Shown here: piece by piece, positions 8,901-15,997 of the stretch
Layout: each line of letters starts with the position of its first letter
How positions within the stretch are numbered: position 1 is the first letter of the stretch
Source: Fontibacterium sp038145245
Lineage (GTDB): Bacteria; Pseudomonadota; Alphaproteobacteria; Pelagibacterales; Pelagibacteraceae
Assembly (NCBI GenBank): GCA_038145245.1
Contig: JAYQPI010000016.1
Location: 1 to 16,981, forward strand
DNA length: 16,981 nucleotides
Direction: 5' to 3'
The notes under the pieces: model-generated
What the model was told of the DNA's origin: nothing
Database searches by the model: none
Seen by the model: only the letters and a program-made list of their open reading frames with translations
Program-made: the position numbers and the translations under genes

Positions 8901-10398
8901 CAACAGCCTCTTTTTGATCCTCCACCATTGGATGCAAAATCATCTCTAAATCCTCAATAGAAATGCCAGCGGCATATTGTTTTTGTCTTAATTTATCACC
9001 TTCGAAAGAATTAAATTCCTCTAAATTTTTAAATTTTTTACTAATCTCAACTAAGTTTTGGCTGAATCTTTTGTAAATAGGATTTTTAGATAAAAAATCT
9101 TTAATTTTCTTATCATTATAATAGATCCCTTCATCAAGATTGACTGCTATCATTTGTCCAGGACCTACTCTGCCTCTATAAATAATATTTTCTTCTTTAA
9201 CAGGAACCATTCCAGTTTCTGATCCTGCAAATAAAATTTTATCTTTCGTAATTGTATATCTTAATGGTCTTAAACCGTTTCTATCTGTTGCAGCTAAAAT
9301 CCAATTACCATCAGTTGCAGCGATTGCTGCTGGTCCATCCCAAGGTTCTATAACCGAATTTAAATAATTATACATATCTCTATATGCTTGAGGAATAATT
9401 TTGCTTCTTTTGGACCATGCCTCTGGCATCAACATCATTTTAACAAGAGGTAATAATCTTCCTGATCTTGTTAACAATTCAAAGACCGCATCAAGACAAG
9501 CTGTGTCAGAACTACCTGATTTTAAAATTGGTTTTAGTTCATCGATATTTGGATATAAATCAGACTCGAGTCCTTGTTCATGAGTCTTCATCCAATTCAT
9601 ATTTCCTTTTAAAGTATTAATCTCACCATTATGAGCTAAAATTCTAAAGGGCTGAGCAAGTTCCCAGCTTGGAAATGTATTTGTTGAATATCTTTGATGA
9701 AAGATTGAAAATCTGGAAATAAATCTTTTATCTAACAAATCTGGATAAAAATCAGACAAATGTTCAGCAAGAAACATTCCTTTATAAATTATTGATCTTG
9801 AACTAATTGATGAAATATAAAAATCTTTTAATTGAGATTGAGCAATATTTTTTTCAATTTTTTTTCTAACAATATAGATATTTTTTTCTAATTCCTCTGG
9901 TCCTGTTTTTTTCACTGGAGAAAATAATATTTGTTCAATTTCTGGTCTAGTATCGTTCGCTTTAATTCCAAGAACTTTTGCTTTTACAGGAACATGTCTC
10001 CATCCAAAAATGTAAAAATTATTAGAAAGCAGTTCATGCTCAACGATAGTTCTGCAAGCTTCTTGAGCTCCATAATCATTCCTTGGTAAAAAAATCATAC
10101 CAACGCATAATTGATCGTTTTTATGAGTTTGATGTCCTGTTATTTTTATTTGTTCTTCGAAAAAGTCTTTCGATAGCTCAACATGAATTCCAGCTCCATC
10201 ACCAGTTTTACCATCTTTGTCTACAGCCCCTCTGTGCCAAACTGCTTTGAGAGCCTCAATCCCATTTTCAACTACTTCCCTTCTTGGTTTTCCATCAATA
10301 GAGGCAACAAAACCAACTCCGCATGCGTCGTGTTCATCCTCTTTATTATAAACTCCTGCCTTAATGAGTTTTTGCAAATTTTGATCTAAAATTTTCAT
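5887..10398 (-). CDS. gltB: glutamate synthase large (alpha) subunit
   Basis: GltB makes two glutamates from glutamine and 2-oxoglutarate, using electrons from GltD. At 1503 residues it is the normal length. The N-terminal class II amidotransferase domain starts at C26 (HDACGVGFVA), the catalytic cysteine that becomes residue 1 after propeptide removal; the propeptide would be 25 residues. The FMN/synthase domain shows GASCSGEGGEDAKR (near 905), SQGAKPGEGGQLPG and SPPPHHDIYSIEDL, and the 3Fe-4S ligands are C1131, C1136 and C1141 (QCHSNTCPVGIC). A Gly-rich beta-helix domain (GGTVIILGEIGDNFAAGMTGG) closes the protein. It starts 6 nt after gltD without an evident Shine-Dalgarno, so it is probably coupled, and it overlaps the following SDR gene by 17 nt. 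Confidence 0.98.
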   Translation of the reverse strand: MKILDQNLQKLIKAGVYNKEDEHDACGVGFVASIDGKPRREVVENGIEALKAVWHRGAVDKDGKTGDGAGIHVELSKDFFEEQIKITGHQTHKNDQLCVGMIFLPRNDYGAQEACRTIVEHELLSNNFYIFGWRHVPVKAKVLGIKANDTRPEIEQILFSPVKKTGPEELEKNIYIVRKKIEKNIAQSQLKDFYISSISSRSIIYKGMFLAEHLSDFYPDLLDKRFISRFSIFHQRYSTNTFPSWELAQPFRILAHNGEINTLKGNMNWMKTHEQGLESDLYPNIDELKPILKSGSSDTACLDAVFELLTRSGRLLPLVKMMLMPEAWSKRSKIIPQAYRDMYNYLNSVIEPWDGPAAIAATDGNWILAATDRNGLRPLRYTITKDKILFAGSETGMVPVKEENIIYRGRVGPGQMIAVNLDEGIYYNDKKIKDFLSKNPIYKRFSQNLVEISKKFKNLEEFNSFEGDKLRQKQYAAGISIEDLEMILHPMVEDQKEAVGSMGDDTPAAVLSDVYRPLSHFFRQNFSQVTNPPIDSLRENRVMSLNTRIGNLQNILGEDLFNKKSYLLESPVLSNAQFKKLFEVLNEEYREIDCTFDTEDSEVNLKNELKRLQTEAETAVREGVKHIILTDEKISTTKIGIPIILATGAVQTHLVNSGLRKFTTLNVKSAECLDVHYFAVLIGVGATTVNPYLALDCIYQRFQKKIFGKLTFTECVNNYIKAVNDGLLKVMSKLGISVISSYRGGLNFSGLGLSRALVAEYFPGMYSKISGIGVLGIEKMIRTQHQKAFRGNVISLPIGGFYKFRKGGEQHSNQAITMHMLQTAVATDSYDLYKKYSKIINEQHPLNVRDLLDFNLIKKPILIEEVESITDIRKRFGSGSMSLGALSKEAHETLAIAMNRIGGASCSGEGGEDAKRAIPKDNGDNANSRVKQIASARFGVTAEYLNNCDEIEIKISQGAKPGEGGQLPGFKVTAEIATLRHSTPGVTLISPPPHHDIYSIEDLSQLIYDLKQINPKAKIGVKLVSSTGIGTIAAGVAKAKADVILISGHSGGTGASPLTSLKYAGLPWEIGLTEANQILTLNGLRHEVILRTDGGIKTGRDVVMAAMMGADDFGIATTSLIAMGCIMVRQCHSNTCPVGICTQDEELRKKFTGTPEKIVNLFSFIAEEVREILASLGFKSLNEIIGRTDLLKQVSRGSANLDDLDLNPLLVQADPGENPRYCLKRERKEVPDSLDKQIIKDSLSIIEKGQKFQLSYAIKNTHRSVGTRLSSIITTQFKNKKLSEDHILIKLRGSAGQSLGAFGVSGIKLEVTGDANDYVGKGLSGAKIIIKPASNSEIQTSKNTIIGNTVLYGATSGLLLAAGQAGERFAVRNSGATAVIEGCGTNGCEYMTGGTVIILGEIGDNFAAGMTGGMAFVYDPENNFENYVNPSSVIWQRIETDYWNDTLLNLIKLHEKETQSVYSKKIIQQWSIEKNYFYQVCPKEMLDKLKQPLSNKAVHGKAV

Positions 10399-10404
10399 AA
10401 ATAA

Positions 10405-11856
10405 TTAAGCAACCATTCTTTTTTTTAATGATTTAGAAATTTTATTTTTTAAGTAAATATCCATAGCTTCAGCAGCATCTCTTCCATCTTTAATTGCCCA
10501 CACTACTAAAGAAGCCCCTCTAACAATGTCTCCCGCTGCAAAAACTCCATCTAAATTTGTCTGCATTGTTTTAAGATCTATTTTAATAGTTCCCCATTTA
10601 GATACATCAAGTTTAGGCTCTGAAAATAAATTTGGAATGTCTTCAGGGTCAAATCCTAAAGCTTTGATTACCATATCTGCTTTAATTTTGATTTCGGCGC
10701 CCTGAATGATTTCAGGTTTTTGCCTTCCAGTTGCATCAGCTTGTCCTAATTTCATTTTATCAAGAAGGACTTCCGTTACTTTTCCATTTTTTCCAATAAA
10801 TTCTTTTGGATTTGTAAGCCATTGAAAATCTACTCCTTCTTCTTCAGCGTTAACCACTTCTCTTGCAGAGCCTGGCATATTTTTTTTATCTCTTCTATAT
10901 AAACATTTAACTGATTTGGCATTTTGTCTAATTGAAGTTCTAACACAATCCATTGCTGTATCGCCTCCTCCTATTACAACAACATCTTTTCCTTCTGCAT
11001 TTAAATATCCTTCATCAAACATTTTTACTTTATCTCCCAAACCTTTTTTATTTGAAGCTGTTAAAAATTCCATTGCTGGATAAATATTTTTAAGATTCGA
11101 TCCTGGGATTTCTACTTCCCTAGCTTTATATACTCCTGTTGCAATTAATATTGCATCATGTTTTTTCTTAAGTTCAGATAAAGTTGCATTTTTTCCGACT
11201 ATAAAATTTAATTCAAATTTTATTCCTCCGTCTTTTAAAAGCTTTGTTCTTCTTTCCACAATATTTTTTTCTAATTTAAAATTTGGAATTCCATAAATTA
11301 ATAGTCCTCCAGGTCTATCGTATTTGTCATAAACAGTTATTTCATATCCAATTTTTCTAAGCTGTTCTGCAGCTGCAAGACCGGCTGGTCCTGCACCTAC
11401 AATGCCAACACTTTGTGTTAAATTTTTTTTAATTTTAATTGGTTTTATCCAACCCTCTTCAAAAGCTGTATCGGTAATAAATTTTTCTATTGATCCGATT
11501 GTAACTGTACCATGTCCAGCTCTTTCAATTACGCAATTTCCTTCACAAAGCCTATCTTGAGGACATATTCTTCCACAAACTTCAGGCATATTGTTAGTCG
11601 CTGAAGAAATTTCATAAGCTTCTTCTAATCTGCCTTCAGCTGTTAACTTTAACCAATCAGGAATATTATTTGAAAGCGGACAATGAATTTGGCAATAAGG
11701 AACTCCACACTGCGAGCATCTGCTAGATTGCTCTTCTGCTTTTGGAGCAATATAACTTTTATAAATTTCAGAAAAATTCTTAACCCTTTGAGATGAGCTT
11801 AATTTTTCTGGCGTTTGCCCTTTTGTACTAACAAATTTGAGCATTTTTTCTGACAT
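10405..11856 (-). CDS. gltD: glutamate synthase small (beta) subunit, NADPH-dependent
   Basis: GltD passes electrons from NADPH through FAD and iron-sulfur clusters to GltB. The 483-residue length is typical. The N-terminal ferredoxin-like domain has two cysteine groups for 4Fe-4S clusters: C47, C50, C55, C59 (CSQCGVPYCQIHC) and C94, C98, C104, C108 (CGRICPQDRLCEGNC). The FAD site is GIVGAGPAGLAAAEQL (G154-G159), the NADPH site is VVIGGGDTAMDC (about 294-304), and a second FAD-contacting motif is GVFAAGDIVRGASLVVWAIKDGR. It is the first gene of gltD-gltB-SDR; many bacteria instead have gltB first. I chose the ATG at 11856; the ATG four codons later is a possible alternative. Transcription would begin in the 220-bp gap shared with uppP. 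Confidence 0.97.
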   Translation of the reverse strand: MSEKMLKFVSTKGQTPEKLSSSQRVKNFSEIYKSYIAPKAEEQSSRCSQCGVPYCQIHCPLSNNIPDWLKLTAEGRLEEAYEISSATNNMPEVCGRICPQDRLCEGNCVIERAGHGTVTIGSIEKFITDTAFEEGWIKPIKIKKNLTQSVGIVGAGPAGLAAAEQLRKIGYEITVYDKYDRPGGLLIYGIPNFKLEKNIVERRTKLLKDGGIKFELNFIVGKNATLSELKKKHDAILIATGVYKAREVEIPGSNLKNIYPAMEFLTASNKKGLGDKVKMFDEGYLNAEGKDVVVIGGGDTAMDCVRTSIRQNAKSVKCLYRRDKKNMPGSAREVVNAEEEGVDFQWLTNPKEFIGKNGKVTEVLLDKMKLGQADATGRQKPEIIQGAEIKIKADMVIKALGFDPEDIPNLFSEPKLDVSKWGTIKIDLKTMQTNLDGVFAAGDIVRGASLVVWAIKDGRDAAEAMDIYLKNKISKSLKKRMVA

Positions 11857-12076
11857 TGATGAAAATACCTAAAATTTAGTGTTTTTTGATATTATTCACA
11901 TAAAAGCTAGATATTTAAAAGATAAATTAGGTCAGTAATAATGAATCAATTTGAATGAATTATCATAACATAAGTAAAATCAAGGTTTTCTTATTAGTAT
12001 TCAATTAATAATTGTAAACAATATTTAACTAATAATTAAATTTATAAAGTTATCTAGCTAGACTAAAGCTTTAATT
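11857..12076. other. 220-bp divergent intergenic region between gltD and uppP
   Basis: This is the largest non-coding stretch and must hold the promoters for gltD-gltB-SDR (leftward) and probably uppP (rightward). For uppP, TATAAA (12043-12048) is a plausible -10 but has no good -35. For gltD no strong promoter stands out; TAATAT-like sequences occur at about 11889-11894. A 5-2-5 inverted repeat, ATTGTAAACAAT, sits at 12011-12022 and could bind a dimeric regulator. No NtrC-like site, riboswitch or terminator stem is recognisable to me. Confidence 0.5.
11905..12059. repeat. separated 9-bp inverted repeat in the gltD-uppP gap
   Basis: AGCTAGATA (11905-11913) and TATCTAGCT (12051-12059) are exact reverse complements 137 nt apart. 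One arm lies 48 nt from the gltD start and the other 17 nt from the uppP start. The right arm sits beside a second copy of AGCTAGA (12056-12062) within the palindrome CTAGCTAG. They could be paired operator half-sites, but chance is a realistic explanation. Confidence 0.3.
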
Positions 12077-12841
12077 ATGGATGAGCTAATAAAAATAATA
12101 ATTCTTGGAATTGTGCAAGGTATCGCAGAATTTTTGCCTATCTCATCTAATGCTCATCTTATCATGGTAGAGCAATTATTAAATTATCATAATCATAATG
12201 AGATTTTAAATCTTGTTTTTCATTTAGGTTCTTTACTTGCAATTATCACTTACTTTTTCTCAGAGCTTTTGGGATTATTAAAAAAACCTAAGATGATTTT
12301 TAATATAATAACAGCAACTATACCTGTAATTATCGTTGGATATTTTGTTCATAAATTTCGCCTTATAAATTATGAATATTTTTCAATAAAAATAATTGCT
12401 ATTACTTTAATTGTTTTTGGGATTATTCTTTTTATTAGTGATAAAATCAATCATTCAAAAATATTATATAAAGATCTTAATTTAAAAAGTTCTTTAATAA
12501 TTGGGCTATTTCAAATTATTTCTCTTATTCCCGGAGTAAGCAGATCTGGCATTACATTAACCGCTGGACGTTTTTTGGGTTATTCAAGATTTGAAGCTGC
12601 AAAATTTTCTTTCTTTTTATCAATACCAACAACTGCTGGTGCGTGTTTTCTTGGTGTCTTAGATTTAATTAAAACAAATAATTCTGATTTAAATTATATT
12701 GCAATAGTAGCATTTATTGCCTCTTTTCTTTCTTCTTATCTTACAATAAAATTTTTTTTATCTTTTATTTCTAGATTTAACTTAAATATTTTTATTTATT
12801 ACAGAATAATTCTTGGTGTATTTATATTATTATTTATTTAA
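12077..12841 (+). CDS. uppP: undecaprenyl-diphosphatase (BacA/UppP family)
   Basis: UppP is an inner-membrane phosphatase that turns undecaprenyl diphosphate into the monophosphate, recycling the lipid carrier for peptidoglycan and surface polysaccharides. The 254-residue protein is almost wholly hydrophobic, with about eight membrane segments. It carries both family signatures: QGIAEFLPISSNAHL (Q14, E18, S23/S24 and H27, matching the (E/Q)xxxE and SS.H residues) and SLIPGVSRSGIT (R156, S157). The residue after the two Ser is Asn, where Ser or Thr is more usual. It is slightly shorter than the common 265-275. The ATG at 12077 has no clear Shine-Dalgarno. The gene diverges from gltD, and its TAA stop shares the TTAA at 12838-12841 with the convergent gene. 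Confidence 0.95.
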   Translation: MDELIKIIILGIVQGIAEFLPISSNAHLIMVEQLLNYHNHNEILNLVFHLGSLLAIITYFFSELLGLLKKPKMIFNIITATIPVIIVGYFVHKFRLINYEYFSIKIIAITLIVFGIILFISDKINHSKILYKDLNLKSSLIIGLFQIISLIPGVSRSGITLTAGRFLGYSRFEAAKFSFFLSIPTTAGACFLGVLDLIKTNNSDLNYIAIVAFIASFLSSYLTIKFFLSFISRFNLNIFIYYRIILGVFILLFI

Positions 12842-13758
12842 CGAATAACCTGATTAAAAATATAATTAGGCAAAACTATCTCAACAGTTCTTGTTGAAAT
12901 TTTAAGTTCTTTAAAACCTGGATATTCATTTGAACATATATTATCTGATTTTAAAATCTCTAACTGATCTTCAGTAATTAAAGGATTGGGTAATAATTGC
13001 ATTATTTTTGCTTGAGCTCTCGCTATAAAGTCTGGCAGTTCAATTACAAATCTTTTTTTTTTTAACGAGACAAGTAAAGTCTCAATCAATTCTTTAAAAG
13101 TATAAACTTTAGGACCACCCAATTCATAAATTTGATTAGAGTTAATTTCTTCTAAAATTTTAATAATAGCATCCGTAACATCTCCAACGTAGCATGGTTG
13201 AAATTTTGTCTTAGCGCCTGCAAGAGGAATAATAGGCAAAAGGTTTATTAATTTATTAAATAAATTAAAAAAATTATCATTTGTTCCAAACACAATACTA
13301 GGACGTAGAATGATTGAATTCTTAAAATTATTAATAATTACATCTTCACCTTGAAACTTTGATTTAATATACAAAGAGCTAGAATCTTTCTTTGCTCCTA
13401 ATGCTGAAATATGGATAAATTTTTTAGTAACATTTTTATCTAAAATACTTGTCAAAAATTTTGGAAATAAATGATGAACATGATCAAATCTTTGATTTCT
13501 TTTTTCATGCAAAATTCCTACACAATTAATCACAAATTCTGAACTTTTAATAAATTCATTAAGATTTGAAAAATCAAAAGGATTAAATTTTAAAACTTCA
13601 ATTTGACCTGGTTCTCCCATTGGTTTGAGATAACCATGAAGATATGGATTTCGCGTTGGAACAATTATTTTAAACCCTTTTTTTGCAAGTTTAGCTATTA
13701 GATTTCGACCTATAAATCCTGTTCCACCAAAGACTGTTATTGTTTTTTTTTCTGCCAT
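12838..13758 (-). CDS. complex I NDUFA9-family SDR protein
   Basis: This 306-residue atypical/extended SDR resembles NDUFA9, the NAD(P)H-binding accessory subunit of mitochondrial complex I, whose bacterial relatives are common in alphaproteobacteria. The Rossmann motif is TVFGGTGFIGRNL (GGTGFIG at 11-17), VPTRNP follows the second strand, and NCVGIL is the NxxG-type strand. A possible Tyr-x3-Lys pair sits at Y130-K134 after HISALGA, followed by LRPSIVFG and FQPCYVGDVTDAI, all typical of this family. There is no membrane segment, so it probably acts at the cytoplasmic face of NADH dehydrogenase or as a related quinone or lipid reductase. No nuo genes are nearby, so a complex I role rests on family resemblance. 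It converges on uppP (stop codons overlap) and diverges from rnd with 47 bp between starts. Confidence 0.85.
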   Translation of the reverse strand: MAEKKTITVFGGTGFIGRNLIAKLAKKGFKIIVPTRNPYLHGYLKPMGEPGQIEVLKFNPFDFSNLNEFIKSSEFVINCVGILHEKRNQRFDHVHHLFPKFLTSILDKNVTKKFIHISALGAKKDSSSLYIKSKFQGEDVIINNFKNSIILRPSIVFGTNDNFFNLFNKLINLLPIIPLAGAKTKFQPCYVGDVTDAIIKILEEINSNQIYELGGPKVYTFKELIETLLVSLKKKRFVIELPDFIARAQAKIMQLLPNPLITEDQLEILKSDNICSNEYPGFKELKISTRTVEIVLPNYIFNQVIR

Positions 13759-13805
13759 TGTTTAATCATAATAATTAACGATAATATCTTTTATTTAAGA
13801 ATAAC

Positions 13806-14417
13806 ATGAAAGTCAAAATCCATAAAAACGATCTTCCTAATAATTTAAATTTGGGAAAAATTATTGCTATTGATACTGAAACAATGGGTCTTGATTATAA
13901 AAGAGATCCACTTTGTCTTGTACAAATAACTTCTGGGAATAAAGAGGTTCATTTAATTCAAATTAACAGAAAAACATTTAAAGCTGATAATTTAAAAAAA
14001 ATATTAGAAAATGATGATATTAAAAAAATTTTTCAATTTGCAAGATTTGATCTTGCTGTTTTAAATTATTACTTAAAAGTAGATATTAATAATGTTTATT
14101 GTACAAAAATTGCATCAAAGATTGGCAGAACCTATACAGATAAACACGGTCTTAAGGATTTATGTAAAGAACTTTTAAATATTGAATTATCAAAACAAAT
14201 GCAAAGTTCTGACTGGGGTACCGAAACTTTAACTGAACAACAAATAAATTATGCGGCATCAGATGTTTTATATTTACATAAAATAAAAGAAGAGCTTGAT
14301 AAAATTTTAATTAGAGAAAATCGAATGGAACTAGCAGAACATTGTTTTAAATTTTTGAAACACAGAGTAACCTTAGATCTTGCTGGCTGGAATAACCAAG
14401 ATATTTTTGCGCACTAA
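13806..14417 (+). CDS. rnd: ribonuclease D-type 3'-5' exonuclease, short form without HRDC
   Basis: This DEDDy-type 3'-5' exonuclease probably trims tRNA or other RNA 3' ends. The catalytic residues are visible: D23 and E25 in AIDTETMGLD, D82 in FQFARFDLAVL, and Y149-x3-D153 in INYAASDVLYL. GLKDLC and SSDWGTETLTEQQ are also typical. At 203 residues it contains only the nuclease domain; the HRDC domains of E. coli RNase D (about 375 residues) are absent, as in many alphaproteobacterial homologues. A possible -10 GATAAT (13780-13785) would give a leader of about 13 nt. It heads a plus-strand cluster and its stop abuts the kpsF ATG with no spacing. Confidence 0.9.
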   Translation: MKVKIHKNDLPNNLNLGKIIAIDTETMGLDYKRDPLCLVQITSGNKEVHLIQINRKTFKADNLKKILENDDIKKIFQFARFDLAVLNYYLKVDINNVYCTKIASKIGRTYTDKHGLKDLCKELLNIELSKQMQSSDWGTETLTEQQINYAASDVLYLHKIKEELDKILIRENRMELAEHCFKFLKHRVTLDLAGWNNQDIFAH

Positions 14418-15377
14418 ATGATAAAAAATCAAAAGATTAATTTTGCAAAAGAGGTAATTTTTCAAGAAATTAATGCACTTAAAAAATTATCTAAATCTTA
14501 TAATTCTAATTTTATTAAAGCCATCGACCTCATCCAAAAATGTAAAGGAAAAATAATTTGTGTTGGAATGGGAAAATCTGGACATATTATTAGAAAGATT
14601 TCTGCAACATTAAGTTCCGTGGGTGTACCTTCTGTTTATTTGCATCCATCCGAAGCTGCCCATGGAGATCTTGGTGCTTGCAACCCAAAACAAGATTGTT
14701 TTTTGATTATGTCTTATTCTGGAAATACCGATGAGTTAAAAAGTATCTTAAATTATGCACATAAATTTAAAATGCCAATTATTGGTGTCGCATCGAGAGA
14801 AAATTCAACTTTGATTAATGCAAGCAGTATTAAAATTGTTCTTCCAAAAGTAAAAGAGGCAGGTCTTGATATTGTACCAACAAGCTCAACCTCTATGTTA
14901 CTTGCATGGGGAGATAGTATCGCAATTACGTTAATGAAATTAAATAAATTTAGCAAAGAAAAGTTCGCCGTTTATCATCCATCAGGTGCATTAGGAAAAC
15001 AACTTACGCGTGTTAAAGATATTATGATTAAAAAAAAAGATGTGCCATTCATAAATGAAAGTGCATCTGTAAAAAGTGTAGTTATTCAAATTACCAAAAA
15101 GACTTATGGATGCGTGCTGGTTGTAAACAAATCTAAAAAAGTTACAGGAATTATAACCGATGGAGATATTAGACGTTCAATCCATAAAAATAACTTTTTA
15201 GAAAAAACTGCAAAAGAAGTAATGACTAAAAAACCAAAAATGATTTCTGAAGATACGCTTGCAGGATCTGCTCTTGATTTAATGAATAAAAAAAAAATTA
15301 CTTCTCTTATTATTAAGGGTAAAAATAATAATTACGGACTAATTCACATACATTCTCTTATTAGTTTTGGAGTTTAA
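14418..15377 (+). CDS. kpsF: D-arabinose-5-phosphate isomerase (KpsF/GutQ family)
   Basis: This cytoplasmic enzyme converts ribulose-5-phosphate to arabinose-5-phosphate, the first committed step to Kdo for LPS inner core. The 319-residue length matches the family. The SIS domain covers about residues 30-175, with VGMGKSGHIIRKI (49-61), the conserved PSEAAHGDLG (77-86) and SYSGNTDEL (99-106). AVYHPSGALGKQL (184-195) joins it to two CBS domains at about 200-260 and 265-319. The ATG directly follows the rnd TAA, and the kpsF stop shares one base with the lptC ATG, so the genes are surely one transcript. A run of ten A (15288-15297) near the 3' end keeps the frame. Neighbouring LPS export genes support the Kdo assignment over the sugar-alcohol paralogue GutQ. 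Confidence 0.95.
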   Translation: MIKNQKINFAKEVIFQEINALKKLSKSYNSNFIKAIDLIQKCKGKIICVGMGKSGHIIRKISATLSSVGVPSVYLHPSEAAHGDLGACNPKQDCFLIMSYSGNTDELKSILNYAHKFKMPIIGVASRENSTLINASSIKIVLPKVKEAGLDIVPTSSTSMLLAWGDSIAITLMKLNKFSKEKFAVYHPSGALGKQLTRVKDIMIKKKDVPFINESASVKSVVIQITKKTYGCVLVVNKSKKVTGIITDGDIRRSIHKNNFLEKTAKEVMTKKPKMISEDTLAGSALDLMNKKKITSLIIKGKNNNYGLIHIHSLISFGV

Positions 15378-15997
15378 TGAAACTCAATACAATCAGAAAA
15401 AAACAGCTAACAATTATAGGAGTTGGACTTGCAATAATTTTTATTGTCTATTTTGTTTATCCAACGATTAATACTTTTAGATTAAAACTTACATCAAAAA
15501 ATATAAAACCTACAGAAGGTGCTGAAAGTAACGTTTTTGAAAACATAAGTTATATCGGAGTAGATGCAAGCGGGAAACAATATAATGTTAGAGCAAAGCT
15601 GGCTACCATTGACAAAGATAATCAAGATCTCATAGCATTAAAAGAAGTGGACAGCGATTTTTTATTAAAAGATGGTAGCATAATAAAAATTGTAAGTAGA
15701 ACAGGTTTATTTAACAAAACAACAAATGACATTTTGTATGAACAGAATGTTAAGATAACTCAAAAAGATGGTGTAGTAACTGCAAATCGTGCTGAATACC
15801 TTGTGAAATCAAATAATATATTTGTAAGCGGCAATGTAATCGCAGATTTTATTGAAACTGACTCAAAAACCAAAAAGCGACGCACTAGTCAAATTAAAGC
15901 GGATAAGGTAATAATTGATACCTTTAAAAAAACTGTTGAAGTTGTAATGGAAGAAAAAGGTAAACAGGTCACTGGAACATTAAGTAATGAAAGATAA
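15377..15997 (+). CDS. lptC: LPS export periplasmic protein LptC
   Basis: LptC is a bitopic inner-membrane protein that takes LPS from the LptBFG transporter and passes it to the periplasmic LptA bridge. The 206-residue product has one N-terminal membrane anchor (about residues 10-30, LTIIGVGLAIIFIVYFVYP) preceded by Lys/Arg, then a periplasmic beta-rich domain. Segments such as FENISYIGVDASGKQYNVRA, LYEQNVKITQKDGVVTANRAEY and IKADKVIIDTFKKTVEV show the strand-turn pattern of LptC/OstA-like beta-jellyrolls. The start is set by GGAG (15369-15372), 4 nt before an ATG that overlaps the kpsF stop by one base (TAATG). Its last 11 nt overlap the start of lptB. Position between kpsF and lptB strongly supports the call, because sequence similarity in LptC is usually weak. 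Confidence 0.88.
   Translation: MKLNTIRKKQLTIIGVGLAIIFIVYFVYPTINTFRLKLTSKNIKPTEGAESNVFENISYIGVDASGKQYNVRAKLATIDKDNQDLIALKEVDSDFLLKDGSIIKIVSRTGLFNKTTNDILYEQNVKITQKDGVVTANRAEYLVKSNNIFVSGNVIADFIETDSKTKKRRTSQIKADKVIIDTFKKTVEVVMEEKGKQVTGTLSNER

Noticed and set aside
11941..11958. Tiny reading frame MNQFE in the gltD-uppP gap, tempting as a Gln/Glu leader peptide
   Set aside because: It has five codons, no good Shine-Dalgarno, no following attenuator stem, and lies on the strand facing uppP rather than gltD. Chance is more likely.
12834..12848. TTATT-TAACG-AATAA stem at the uppP/NDUFA9-like junction as a terminator
   Set aside because: The stem is five A/T pairs, too weak to support a terminator call.
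15288..15297. Run of ten A in kpsF as a programmed slippage site
   Set aside because: The downstream frame is the normal CBS domain and continues to the expected family length. Long A runs are common in this AT-rich genome.
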